From: Pseudomonas taeanensis MS-3
GTDB lineage: Bacteria > Pseudomonadota > Gammaproteobacteria > Pseudomonadales > Pseudomonadaceae
DNA length: 64,000 nt
Reading direction: 5' to 3'
NCBI RefSeq assembly: GCF_000498575.2
Contig: NZ_AWSQ01000002.1
Coordinates: forward strand, 601,342 to 665,341
A program made the translations under genes and the position numbers. How positions within the stretch are numbered: position 1 is the first letter of the stretch; each line of letters starts with the position of its first letter. Positions 8,879 through 17,476 of the stretch are shown here, one piece after another. A model generated the notes under the pieces. It searched no databases. It saw nothing but the letters and a program-made list of their open reading frames with translations, and was not told the DNA's origin.

Positions 8879-9721
8879 ATGGCTCTAATTGGACGAATGA
8901 ATTGTTTGCAGGTCGTGAAGCACACCGACTTCGGCTTGTATTTGGATGGCGGTGCGGATGGCGAAATCTTACTGCCCAAGCGTTATATCCCCAAAGATAC
9001 GCCGAGCGATGTGGAAGAGTGGCTGAATGTCTTTATTTATTTGGACAGTGACGACAAATTAATTGCCACCACGGAAACACCCAAAGTGCAGGTCGGCGGA
9101 TTTGCCAGCCTGAAAGTGGTGGATATCAATCGTGTCGGTTTATTTCTCAATTGGGGTTTGCCGAAAGATCTGTTGTTGCCCCACTCGGAAGAAAAGCGCC
9201 CGTTGCAGGTGGGCGATTACTGTGTGGTGCATGTATTCCTCGATAAGCGCAGCAAGCGCATCACCGCCACGGCGCGCCTGGATCGCTACCTGGACAAGGT
9301 GCCGGCACAGTACAAGGCGGGCCAGGAAGTCGACCTGCTGATAGTCGAGTCCACCGACATGGGTTTCAAGGCGATCATCAACGGCCAGCATTGGGGCCTG
9401 ATCCACAAGAACGAATTGTTCAAGTTTGTGCGCAGCGGCATGCAGGAAAAGGGCTTTATCAAAGAGCTGCGCGCGGACGGCAAGATCAGCCTCAGCCTGC
9501 AAGCCGTGGGGCAGGGCGCAGTCGGTAGCCTGAGCGAGCAGATACTGGCGAAGCTGCGTGAGCACGACGGGGTGCTGAACCTCGGCGATAAAAGTTCGCC
9601 AGAGGCCATCACGGCACTGTTCAGCGTCAGCAAAGGCAACTTCAAGAAGGCCATCGGCGGCTTGTACAAACAAGGGCGGATCCTGATTCACGACGAGCGC
9701 ATCGAACTTGTCGCCGAATAA
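8879..9721 (+). CDS. cvfB: CvfB-family S1 RNA-binding protein
   Basis: A 280-residue cytoplasmic protein whose opening (MALIGRMNCLQVVKHTDFG, then LYLDGG and GEILLPKRY) matches the CvfB/YitL family. It has three successive S1-like beta-barrel modules (about residues 1-65, 70-135 and 145-210) and a C-terminal winged-helix region (about 225-280, including VSKGNFKKAIGGLYK). The family binds RNA and affects virulence-factor expression in staphylococci; its role in Pseudomonas is not established. AGGTAAGG precedes the ATG. The gene is followed by its own hairpin terminator. Confidence 0.88.
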   Translation: MALIGRMNCLQVVKHTDFGLYLDGGADGEILLPKRYIPKDTPSDVEEWLNVFIYLDSDDKLIATTETPKVQVGGFASLKVVDINRVGLFLNWGLPKDLLLPHSEEKRPLQVGDYCVVHVFLDKRSKRITATARLDRYLDKVPAQYKAGQEVDLLIVESTDMGFKAIINGQHWGLIHKNELFKFVRSGMQEKGFIKELRADGKISLSLQAVGQGAVGSLSEQILAKLREHDGVLNLGDKSSPEAITALFSVSKGNFKKAIGGLYKQGRILIHDERIELVAE

Positions 9722-9730
9722 ACAGCTATG

Positions 9731-9754
9731 CCCGGCTGCGTATGGCCGGGTTTT
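9731..9754 (+). terminator. Rho-independent terminator of cvfB
   Basis: CCCGGC (9731-9736) pairs with GCCGGG (9745-9750) around an 8-base loop, followed directly by TTTT. It lies 10 bases after the cvfB stop codon. Confidence 0.75.
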
Positions 9755-9836
9755 CAGGTGCGGGACGCAGTGCACTCGATTTTTAAAAACCCGCTTGAGC
9801 AGCCGTAGACTCCATTGAATAATGCCCAGACTGTGC

Positions 9837-9912
9837 GCCGTTGTAGCTCAGTTGGTAGAGCACGTCATTCGTAATGATGGGGTCGGGGGTTCGATTCCTC
9901 TCAGCGGCACCA
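9837..9912 (+). tRNA. tRNA-Thr (anticodon CGT)
   Basis: A 76-base cloverleaf. Acceptor GCCGTTG pairs with CAGCGGC, with one G-U pair. The D arm is GCTC...GAGC. The anticodon stem CGTCA/TGATG encloses the loop TTCGTAA, giving anticodon CGT, which reads ACG (threonine). The T arm has the TTCGATT loop, and the discriminator A is followed by an encoded CCA. No integrase or duplicated 3' end is visible nearby. Confidence 0.95.
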
Positions 9913-9920
9913 TACAAATC

Positions 9921-9949
9921 AAAGGGTTAGCGAAAGCTAGCCCTTTGTC
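9921..9949 (+). terminator. Terminator after tRNA-Thr
   Basis: An 11-bp stem (AAAGGGTTAGC, 9921-9931, with GCTAGCCCTTT, 9936-9946, one G-T pair) closes on a GAAA tetraloop. It starts 8 bases after the tRNA CCA end. The following run is only weakly T-rich (GTCGTTT). Confidence 0.75.
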
Positions 9950-10012
9950 GTTTCTGGGGGGGGGCAGAAGTGTCCCAAACATGATTCACCCACGCAGATA
10001 GCGATGGACTGG

Positions 10013-10318
10013 TCAGTAGGTGAGGTACAGGTAGGCGAGACCGTTAAGGATGACCGCACCGCATACAACGGCTAGCCAGAAGTAAGCCCCTGAACCCTTC
10101 GAGCGGGCGTCGAGGATTTCTGGGGCCTGGTGGTGAAGGTAAGGCGGCGTTTGCTGCTTAGTTGACCGCTCCACTCTGTCCATATCTTCAACACTGGAGA
10201 TCTTCCCGGCGTCCTCGGACTGAGGTCGCGGTGGTCCTGCCCTGAAGTCATCCCAAGAAGCCTTGTGTCCTGGCTGGCGGCGCTCGTCACGCCACCACTC
10301 ACGATCTTCTAATCGCAT
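10013..10318 (-). CDS. Small protein with one C-terminal membrane segment
   Basis: A 101-residue protein with a charged, proline-rich, probably disordered N-terminal region (MRLEDREWWRDERRQPGHK) and a single hydrophobic segment near the C-terminus (AYFWLAVVCGAVILNGLAYL). This suggests a tail-anchored inner-membrane protein. The start is well supported by AAGGAGAG placed 4 bases before the ATG at 10318. I do not recognise a family. It lies alone between the tRNA and the lactam locus. Confidence 0.65.
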   Translation of the reverse strand: MRLEDREWWRDERRQPGHKASWDDFRAGPPRPQSEDAGKISSVEDMDRVERSTKQQTPPYLHHQAPEILDARSKGSGAYFWLAVVCGAVILNGLAYLYLTY

Positions 10319-10467
10319 ACGGCTCTCCTTGCCTTCATCCAGCGTCCTGTCTGCTGGGATTATCTTGGTTCAACAAAGCCAATGGCGAAAGTGTCAGTGC
10401 CGTGGCGAAGCGATCCGGGGTATTACCGGATAACCGCTGTAATCCCCTCGCGGCATAAGACAAGACC

Positions 10468-10499
10468 TGTGCACTGAATGACAAAAGAACGGGCGGTCA
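10468..10499. promoter_or_regulatory. Shared upstream element, copy 1 (weakest)
   Basis: TGTGCACT, then 15 bases including ACAAAAGAAC, then GGGCGG, about 100 bases before the permease start. It resembles copies 2 and 3 before the hydantoinase-type genes and the aminotransferase, but matches mainly in the left half and the A-rich middle. It may be an operator for the adjacent AraC-type regulator or another common regulator; this is inference. Confidence 0.4.
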
Positions 10500-10568
10500 G
10501 CGTCAATTCATCGCCGCCTTGTCACACTTACCATCATGACTCTCTCAAACAACAACAAAGAGAAAGTC

Positions 10569-11930
10569 ATGGCCGGAAACATCAAAAAACAAGGCGATAG
10601 CATCGACTACACCGCCATCGAGGTGCCCGATGCACAGCGCATGAGCAAAGGCTCACTGACCATGGCCTGGTGGGCCATCTGCAGCGCCATGTTCTGGCTG
10701 GTGGTGTCCGCCACCCTGGCAATGAGTTTCGGCACGATGAATGCCGTCATCGGCTTACTGCTGTCTGTCGTAACCTATGCGGCCATCAACGGCGTCATTG
10801 CCCGCTACGCCATCAAGACCGGGTTGTCGGTCGCGCTGTTCTCCCGCGTGCTGTTCGGACGCACCGGCGCGGCACTGGCCACCCTGATCTTCTTCGCCAC
10901 CGCGATCTACTACAGCGTATTCGAAGGCTCGGTGATCGCTATCGCCATCCACAACTATGTATCCGGTCTGACGCTCAATCAGGCGTATCTGCTAGTGGTG
11001 CTGTACAGCGTGCCGCTGGTATTCGGCAGCGTGCAAAACTGGCTGGACAAACTCAATGGTGTGCTGCTGCCGCTCTACCTGATGGGCCTGATCGCAGTGG
11101 TGGTGATGGCCGTCGGCGAATACGGCTACAGCTCGGCCTGGCTGGAAATGGGGCCTGAGAGCGGGCCGGTGAGCAATGGCTGGTGGGACTGTTTCACCTA
11201 CTTCATGGGCGTCTGGATTCTCATGATGTACACCTGGGACTACGCCCGCTTCGGCCGTAAGCAGGATGCCGGCTACCACGCCAAATTCAACTTCGGCCTG
11301 CCGTTCTATACCTTCACCTTCCTGATCAACGGCCTGGTCGGGATCTTCCTCGCTGCCACCATCCCCACCCAGGGCGGCCTGTCGGAAGTCTCGGTGGTGC
11401 TCGCCATCGTCGAGTTGATGGGGGTCTGGGGGCTACTGTTCGTCTGGGTCAGCCAGACCCGCATCAACACCGCCAACTTTTTCATGGCGGCCAGCAATAT
11501 GCACGCGTTCTTCGGCCGCTTTGGCCTGGGCAAGGTTCCCTATATGGTTTGGGCCATCGTGGTCGGCGCACTGGTCTACCTGCTGATGCTGCTCAACGTG
11601 TTCAGTTACATCCTGCAGGCCTTGGCGTACCAGAGCATCTTCGTGGTCGCCTGGGTGGCGATTGCCCTGGCACACATCTGCTCGCCGAAGTATTCGCAGT
11701 TGTTCGAGGGCAAGGTCGAGTTCGCCCTCGAGCGAGTCAACGCCTTCAACCCGTGCGGTTTGACCGCCTGGTTCTTTGCCGCAGGCCTGGGAATAGTGCT
11801 GCTGAACTTCGGCGGCGCAACGCTGGCGACCTTCTCGGCGCCGGTGACCTTTGTCAGCGCGTTTGGCAGCTACTGGCTGCTGCTCAACAGCGCCAAACGC
11901 AGCTGGTTTGTTCGCGCCAGCTGCACCTGA
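10569..11930 (+). CDS. NCS1-family permease (cytosine/hydantoin/lactam type)
   Basis: A 453-residue inner-membrane transporter with about 12 hydrophobic segments. The segment YTAIEVPDAQRMSKGSLTMAWWAI, the WDYARFGRK motif and the overall length fit the nucleobase:cation symporter-1 family, which imports cytosine, allantoin or hydantoins with a cation. I chose the ATG at 10569 (AGAGAAAG upstream) over the ATG at 10536, which has no ribosome site. It is followed 146 bases later by a porin and then by the lactamase genes, all on the same strand. Its likely substrate is therefore the cyclic amide that HyuBA opens (inference from context). Confidence 0.85.
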   Translation: MAGNIKKQGDSIDYTAIEVPDAQRMSKGSLTMAWWAICSAMFWLVVSATLAMSFGTMNAVIGLLLSVVTYAAINGVIARYAIKTGLSVALFSRVLFGRTGAALATLIFFATAIYYSVFEGSVIAIAIHNYVSGLTLNQAYLLVVLYSVPLVFGSVQNWLDKLNGVLLPLYLMGLIAVVVMAVGEYGYSSAWLEMGPESGPVSNGWWDCFTYFMGVWILMMYTWDYARFGRKQDAGYHAKFNFGLPFYTFTFLINGLVGIFLAATIPTQGGLSEVSVVLAIVELMGVWGLLFVWVSQTRINTANFFMAASNMHAFFGRFGLGKVPYMVWAIVVGALVYLLMLLNVFSYILQALAYQSIFVVAWVAIALAHICSPKYSQLFEGKVEFALERVNAFNPCGLTAWFFAAGLGIVLLNFGGATLATFSAPVTFVSAFGSYWLLLNSAKRSWFVRASCT

Positions 11931-12076
11931 AACCAACACCCCTGTCCGCCGGGCCGATGCAGTCGGCTCTGGCAACTCGCCGCAGCCACCCACCCGATCC
12001 AGCACAAGCCACGGCACTGCCGTGGCTGGGTGCCGCGCTGCTGAAAACAAGACTAATAATGCCAAAGAGCCCATCC

Positions 12077-13255
12077 ATGAGCCTGATCAACCTGCACCCA
12101 CTACCCACACTGACATTACTGCCATTGCTGGCATGGCTCGCGCTACCCGCCGGCGCGGTGGCTATCAATGACAACCTGGACATAGGCGGCGCCGTGCGCG
12201 CGCGTATCGACTACGACCCCGACCGGGATATCGAGAAGCTCAGCTTCGATACCGCCTTCCTCACCGCGACCTACAACTCCGACAGCTGGATCGGCGCGGC
12301 CAAATACCGTTTCTATGGCAAGGCCTACCCCTTCGATTACACCGACAAGATCGGCGACATCTCCTTCGCCGAATATGCCTGGATCGGCTACAAGTTCGAT
12401 GAATCCCGTCAGGTTCAGGTCGGCCTGAACAAGATTCCCTTCGGCCTGCTGCCTTATGCCGGCAGTACCTTCTTCGAGACCCTGGGCAGCGTGATCGGCC
12501 TGGAGGACATTGCGAACCTGGGGGTCAAATACATCCAGCAGCAGGACGACTGGAACCTCCAGCTCGGTTACTACCTGCGCCCGGCCGATCAGGGCCAAGG
12601 CACCAGCCGCGGCGGGCGAACCTATGCAACCAGTGTCGCCACGGCCGACGACTACGTCGTCGACGGCAGCGACAATCATGAGCGCGACATACTGGTCGGA
12701 CGTCTGGCCCGCAACCTCAAGCTCGGCAACTGGCAGTCGGAGATCGGCGCCTCGGCATTGACCTCGACGCTGCACAACCAGGACAGCCGCGACAGTGGCC
12801 GACGCAATGCCCTGGCGGCCCATTACCTGGGCAAGAACGGCCCCTGGGGCGTTCAGTTGCAAGCCACTCGCCAGGTCATGAACCCGCAGAACCCCGGCAG
12901 CGACAAGCTGGTCAGCTTCGGCAGCTTCGACGGCACCTTCAACGTCGCGGCCAAGGGCAATCTGTATATCGCCGACCTCAGCTACGACATTCCCGGCACA
13001 CTCGGCTGGCTCTCCGGAGTCAAGGTCTACGGCAACTACAGCCTGTTCGACAAGGATGAGTCCAGCTTCGAGGACTCCCAGCGCTTCATCCTCGGCACCT
13101 CGTTCTCGCTGGAAGACCTGTGGATCGCCGTCGAGTGGCTGCATGGCAAGCACGATCCCTATATCGGCGGCAGTAGCTACACCCAGAGCCTGGGCGCCGG
13201 GGGTAGCGATCGCTGGGAAAACCAGTTGTACACCAACATCGGTTACTACTTCTGA
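12077..13255 (+). CDS. Outer-membrane porin-like protein
   Basis: A 392-residue protein with a signal peptide rich in leucine (cleavage near GAVA-IND). The rest alternates polar and hydrophobic beta-strand sequence, with many Gly, Asn and aromatic residues, and ends YTNIGYYF; a C-terminal phenylalanine is the sorting signal of outer-membrane barrels. Segments such as DNLDIGGAVRARIDYD and YAWIGYKFDESRQVQVGLNK fit the phosphate-selective/DcaP-like porin group. The ATG at 12059 is also possible. It sits between the permease and the lactamase genes, so it probably admits the same substrate across the outer membrane. A terminator follows. Confidence 0.8.
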   Translation: MSLINLHPLPTLTLLPLLAWLALPAGAVAINDNLDIGGAVRARIDYDPDRDIEKLSFDTAFLTATYNSDSWIGAAKYRFYGKAYPFDYTDKIGDISFAEYAWIGYKFDESRQVQVGLNKIPFGLLPYAGSTFFETLGSVIGLEDIANLGVKYIQQQDDWNLQLGYYLRPADQGQGTSRGGRTYATSVATADDYVVDGSDNHERDILVGRLARNLKLGNWQSEIGASALTSTLHNQDSRDSGRRNALAAHYLGKNGPWGVQLQATRQVMNPQNPGSDKLVSFGSFDGTFNVAAKGNLYIADLSYDIPGTLGWLSGVKVYGNYSLFDKDESSFEDSQRFILGTSFSLEDLWIAVEWLHGKHDPYIGGSSYTQSLGAGGSDRWENQLYTNIGYYF

Positions 13256-13295
13256 GGCCATAAGCGGCGCCAGCAACCACTGACGCTCCTGTTTT

Positions 13296-13319
13296 CGCCA
13301 GCCCTGTGCTGGCGTTTTT
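13296..13319 (+). terminator. Rho-independent terminator after the porin
   Basis: CGCCAGC (13296-13302) and GCTGGCG (13308-13314) form a 7-bp stem with a 5-base loop, followed by TTTTT. It separates the transport genes from the lactamase operon. Confidence 0.85.
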
Positions 13320-13376
13320 ATGCGCCGCGATCCGTCCTCCGGGCGCTGGATCCCGCCTCGCCACAGCAATAGGAGC

Positions 13377-13418
13377 AGTGCACTCCAGGCCAAAAAACGG
13401 TGCGCCCGACGACAAGCC
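13377..13418. promoter_or_regulatory. Shared upstream element, copy 2
   Basis: AGTGCACT, 14 bases, GGTGCGCC, one base, then GACGACAAGCC. It lies 88-129 bases before the hyuB-type start. Copy 3 (21765-21806) has the same 14-base spacing and nearly the same right half. Two GTGC half-sites suggest a dimeric regulator. Which regulator binds is unknown. Confidence 0.55.
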
Positions 13419-13505
13419 AGCCGCCAGGCCCGCGCGTAGCTTTAGTGACGTGGGCAAGACATCCGTCACGGCCCCCCCGGATAAAAACAAGATTTCTGGT
13501 GACCC

Positions 13506-15254
13506 ATGAACACAGTAGATCCGATCACCCTGGCAGTCGTGCGCGGCGCGCTCGAAACCGCCCAGCGAGAAATGACCCTGACGCTGGAGAAGACCAGCCG
13601 TTCAAGCGTGTTCAACCTCGCCCATGACTATTCCAACGCCCTGTTCGACCACTTGCCGGAAATGATTCTGCAAGGGCAGGACATCCCGATTCACCTGGGC
13701 TCGCTGATTCCCGCGATGAAATGCGTGGCCGGTTTCTTCGGCGACGAGATTGCCGAAGGCGACGTCATCTACCACAACGACCCGGCCTACATGGGCAGTC
13801 ATATCCTCGACTGCTGCATGTACAAACCGGTGTTCTACAAGGGCGAACTGGTGTTCTGGGCGGTCTGCAAGGGCCACCTGACCGACATCGGCGGCCCGGT
13901 GCCGGCCGGCTACAACCCGGACGCCAAGGAAATCTACGCCGAGGGCCTGCGCATCCCGCCGGTCAAGTTGTGGGCCAAGGGCGAGCGCCGGGAAGACGTT
14001 ATCAATCTGTTGCTGACCAACATGCGTGCCCGCGCCTACCAGGAAGGCGATCTGAATGCCCAGTACGGTGCCTGCAGCGTGGGCGAACGCCACCTGATCG
14101 AGCTGCTCGATCGCTACGGCGTCGACCAGGTTCGCGCCTGCATTACCGAGCTGAAGGATATGGCCGACCGCCATATGCGTAGCCTGCTGCGTGACGTGCC
14201 AGACGGTTTCTATAGCGGCACCGCGATTCTCGAAGACTCCGGTCATGGCCTGGGAGAACTGTCGATCACCGCCCAGGTGGAAATTCGCGGCGACGAGGCC
14301 CACGTCCTGATCGAGAGCCCGCCGCAGGTGCCTTACTTCATCAACTCCTACGCGGGCAACTCGATTTCCGGGGTCTACCTCGGGCTGATGATGTTCGCCC
14401 AGGTGCCACCGCCCTATAACGAAGGCCTGTATCGCTGCGTCAGCGTCGACCTCGGCCCGCCCGGCACGCTGTGCAACGCCCAGGAGCCGGCGCCGCACGT
14501 CAACAGCACCACCACACCGATGGAAACCCTCGCCGACGCCGTACGCCTGGCCCTGGAGCAGGCCGCTCCGGAGCGGGTAACCGCCTCCTGGGGGCATGCC
14601 AGCGGGATCAACATCGCCGGGCGCGACCCACGCAGCAGCAACAACGACGAATACGTGACCATGGTGCTGGCCTCGATCATCTCCGGTGCCGGCGCCAACA
14701 AGGCCATGGACGGCTGGCCGGCCTGCGGCCCGCTGTGCTGCTTCGGCGCGCTGATGTCCGGCGATATCGAGCTGCTGGAGTACTCCTATCCGGTGCTGAT
14801 CCATCGCTACAGCCTGATGGCCGACAGCGGTGGTGCCGGCGAATTCCGCGGTGGTTCCGGTACTCGCCTGGAGATCGAACCGCTTGAGCACGCCATGACC
14901 GTGATCGGTTTCGGCGAGGGCCGGCAACTGCCCACCGCCGGTGCGGCGGGGGCGAAGAATGTCCTGCTGGAGCCCAAGCTCGGCCGCCTGATCCATCGGC
15001 ATGCCGACGGTGAGGAAGAGCATTACATCCAGAACACTCTGCTGACCGCGCAACCAGGCGAGCGCGTAATCAACGTCAACCCGGGCGGTGGCGGCTATGG
15101 CGATCCACTGCGTCGTCCGCTGGCCGCGGTACTGGCCGATGTGCGCAACGGTCTGGTCTCGGTCGACGGCGCGCGCCTGGAATACGGCGTAGTGATCGAC
15201 GGCAACGGCCAAGTCGATGAAGTCGCCACCCACGCCAACCGCGCCGCGCATTAA
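13506..15254 (+). CDS. oplB: HyuB/OplB-type subunit of ATP-dependent lactamase
   Basis: A 582-residue hydantoinase B/oxoprolinase-family protein. Recognisable blocks: NTVDPITLAVVRGALETAQREM at the start, SNALFDHLPEMILQG, DPAYMGSHILDC (about residues 93-104), KGHLTDIGGPVPAGYN, and the C-terminal NPGGGGYGDPL. The family comprises N-methylhydantoinase, 5-oxoprolinase, caprolactamase and P. putida OplB, all of which open cyclic amides at the expense of ATP together with an A subunit. The A subunit follows 35 bases downstream. Next to an AraC regulator and a five-carbon catabolic gene set, a delta-valerolactam or caprolactam substrate is the best inference; 5-oxoproline or a hydantoin remains possible. 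The symbol follows that interpretation. Confidence 0.85.
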   Translation: MNTVDPITLAVVRGALETAQREMTLTLEKTSRSSVFNLAHDYSNALFDHLPEMILQGQDIPIHLGSLIPAMKCVAGFFGDEIAEGDVIYHNDPAYMGSHILDCCMYKPVFYKGELVFWAVCKGHLTDIGGPVPAGYNPDAKEIYAEGLRIPPVKLWAKGERREDVINLLLTNMRARAYQEGDLNAQYGACSVGERHLIELLDRYGVDQVRACITELKDMADRHMRSLLRDVPDGFYSGTAILEDSGHGLGELSITAQVEIRGDEAHVLIESPPQVPYFINSYAGNSISGVYLGLMMFAQVPPPYNEGLYRCVSVDLGPPGTLCNAQEPAPHVNSTTTPMETLADAVRLALEQAAPERVTASWGHASGINIAGRDPRSSNNDEYVTMVLASIISGAGANKAMDGWPACGPLCCFGALMSGDIELLEYSYPVLIHRYSLMADSGGAGEFRGGSGTRLEIEPLEHAMTVIGFGEGRQLPTAGAAGAKNVLLEPKLGRLIHRHADGEEEHYIQNTLLTAQPGERVINVNPGGGGYGDPLRRPLAAVLADVRNGLVSVDGARLEYGVVIDGNGQVDEVATHANRAAH

Positions 15255-15289
15255 GCACCGCCCCATTGAGCAATGCAGAGGATTCGAGC

Positions 15290-17380
15290 ATGAGCAAACA
15301 ACAATATCGCCTGGGCATCGATGCCGGCGGCACCTTCACCGACTTCATCCTCGCCGACCATCAGGGCAACGTGCAGCTGTTCAAGGCGCCGTCCACCCCG
15401 CATGACGGCACCCTGGCCATCCGCAACGGCCTGGCGCAAATCGCCGATGCCATCGGCCGCACGCCAGCCGAGATCATTGCCGACTGCGATCTGTGCATCA
15501 ACGGCACTACAGTCGCTCTCAACGCGCTGATCGAGAAGACCGGGGTCAAGGTCGGCCTGCTGTGTACCGATGGCCATGAAGACAGCCTGGAAATCCGCCT
15601 GGGCCACAAGGAAGACGGCCATCGCTACGACGCCACCTATCCGCCGGCGCATATGCTGGTGCCGCGTCACCTGCGCCGCCCCATCGGCGGTCGGATTATC
15701 AGCGATGGCAGCGAGTACAGCCCGCTGGACGAGGCGGCGATTCATGCCGCCATCGACTACTTCCGCGAACAACAGGTGCAGGCGGTGGCGATCTCCTTCG
15801 TCTGGTCGGTGCGCAACCCCAGTCATGAGCAACGCGCAATGGCCATAGTGCGTGCCGCCTTGCCGGACGTCTTCGTCTGCAGCGGCCACGAGGTGTTCCC
15901 GCAGATTCGCGAATACACCCGCACCTCGACCACAGTGGTCAACGCCTACCTGAGCCCGGTGATGGGCCGCTATATCGAACGCATCGACGCCCTGTTCGAG
16001 GAGCTGGGCGCGCAGCAGCCGACCCGCTACTTCCAGTCCAACGGTGGCCTGGCTCCGGGCGTGGTGATGCGTGAGCGGGCGGTCAACGCGATCAACTCGG
16101 GCCCGGCCTCTGCGCCGCAAGCCGGTCTGTGCGTGGCCCAGCCCTTCGGGATCGACAACGTGATCACCGTCGATATGGGCGGTACCTCGTTCGACATCAC
16201 CCTGAGCAAAGGCGGACGCACCAACTTCAGCAAGGACAGCGACTTCCTGCGCTACCGCATCGGCGTGCCGATGATCCAGGTGGAAACCCTCGGCGCCGGC
16301 GGCGGCTCCATCGCCCACCTCGACGACTTCGGCATGCTCCAGGTCGGCCCCCGCAGTGCCGGGGCTAACCCCGGCCCTGTGTGTTACGGCAAGGGTGGGG
16401 TCGAGCCGACTGTGACCGACGCCAACCTGGCACTCGGTTATCTGGCCGATGGCGCACTGCTCGGTGGCAGCATCCGGCTAAATCGCCAGGCCGCGATCGA
16501 CGCGATCCGCACTAAGATTGCCGAACCGCTGGGCATCAGCGTCGAGCGCGCGGCCGTCGGTATCATCACCCTGGTTAACCTCAACATGGTCAGTGGTATC
16601 CGCCGGGTGTCCGTCGAGCGGGGTTATGATCCGCGTGACTTCGCCCTGATCGGCGCAGGCGGTGCGGCGGGCATGCACGTGATGCGCCTGGCCGAGGAGA
16701 TCGGCAGCAAGGTGGTGCTGATTCCCAAAGTGGCGTCGGGGCTGTGCGCCTTCGGCCAGATCCTCTCGGACATCCGCTATGACCAGCTGACTACTCTGCC
16801 GATGCGCCTGGATGACCAGTTCGTCGATCTGGAGCAGCTCAACCTGGCCCTGCAGCAGCTACGCGAGCGTGGCATGGCCAACCTGCGCGACGACGGTTTC
16901 GGTGGCGACAACCGCATCGACTGCCAGTACAACCTGGAGATCCGCTACCTCGGGCAGATCCACGAGTGCAACGTCGAGCTGAGCCGCGACCAACTCGACC
17001 ACGACAGCCTGGCGGCGCTGCGCGAAGCCTTCCACCAGCGGCACAAGGCGCTGTTCTCCTACAGTGAACCGGACAGTCCAATCGAGCTGGTCAACCTCGA
17101 GTGCTCGGTCATCGCGCGCTTGCAGCGTCCACCCATGCCTGAGCTTGCAACCCCGCTCGAGGCAACGGCCGCGACTCCGACCGGACACCGCCCGATGCTG
17201 TTCAATGCGCAAGACGACTGGCAGGACACCCCGGTGTACAACGGCGACCGGATAGAAGTAGGGCAGATGATTCAAGGCCCTTGTGTGATTGAGGAAGCGA
17301 CCACCAATATCGTTGTCCCACCAGGCTGGCAGGTCAGCTTGGCGCCCTCGGCCACCTATGAGCTGACCCCCGGTCATTGA
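15290..17380 (+). CDS. oplA: HyuA/OplA-type ATP-dependent lactamase subunit
   Basis: A 696-residue hydantoinase A/oxoprolinase-family protein. The ATPase start YRLGIDAGGTFTDFILAD (about residues 5-22) and a later phosphate-binding block DMGGTSFDITL (about 295-305) mark the actin-like ATPase fold. NGTTVALNALIEKTG, ETLGAGGGSIAHLD and ALIGAGGAAGMH are further family blocks. This subunit phosphorylates the cyclic amide, which is then hydrolysed with the B subunit. The ATG at 15290 follows GAGG; an earlier in-frame start at 15266 lacks a site. It is co-transcribed with the B subunit (35-base gap). The closest functional parallels known to me are P. putida OplBA (valerolactam, caprolactam) and P. 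jessenii caprolactamase. Confidence 0.85.
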   Translation: MSKQQYRLGIDAGGTFTDFILADHQGNVQLFKAPSTPHDGTLAIRNGLAQIADAIGRTPAEIIADCDLCINGTTVALNALIEKTGVKVGLLCTDGHEDSLEIRLGHKEDGHRYDATYPPAHMLVPRHLRRPIGGRIISDGSEYSPLDEAAIHAAIDYFREQQVQAVAISFVWSVRNPSHEQRAMAIVRAALPDVFVCSGHEVFPQIREYTRTSTTVVNAYLSPVMGRYIERIDALFEELGAQQPTRYFQSNGGLAPGVVMRERAVNAINSGPASAPQAGLCVAQPFGIDNVITVDMGGTSFDITLSKGGRTNFSKDSDFLRYRIGVPMIQVETLGAGGGSIAHLDDFGMLQVGPRSAGANPGPVCYGKGGVEPTVTDANLALGYLADGALLGGSIRLNRQAAIDAIRTKIAEPLGISVERAAVGIITLVNLNMVSGIRRVSVERGYDPRDFALIGAGGAAGMHVMRLAEEIGSKVVLIPKVASGLCAFGQILSDIRYDQLTTLPMRLDDQFVDLEQLNLALQQLRERGMANLRDDGFGGDNRIDCQYNLEIRYLGQIHECNVELSRDQLDHDSLAALREAFHQRHKALFSYSEPDSPIELVNLECSVIARLQRPPMPELATPLEATAATPTGHRPMLFNAQDDWQDTPVYNGDRIEVGQMIQGPCVIEEATTNIVVPPGWQVSLAPSATYELTPGH

Positions 17381-17416
17381 CCGTCAGGAAGCTTTAATCA
17401 AGGATGGTGTAACAAC

Positions 17417-17444
17417 GGCGCCGACGGTATTCACCGTTGGTGCC
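17417..17444 (+). terminator. Hairpin between oplA and the AraC regulator
   Basis: GGCGCCGACGGT (17417-17428) pairs with ACCGTTGGTGCC (17433-17444), 12 pairs including two G-T, with a 4-base loop. No strong T-run follows, so it may attenuate or stabilise the lactamase mRNA rather than end it. Confidence 0.5.
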
Positions 17445-17476
17445 GCCCTCATAATAATTAGAAGTGAGGACCGTCC

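Noticed and set aside
9837..10320. tRNA-Thr as attachment site of an integrated element
   Set aside because: No integrase, no second copy of the tRNA 3' end and no change in gene content that would mark an island boundary.
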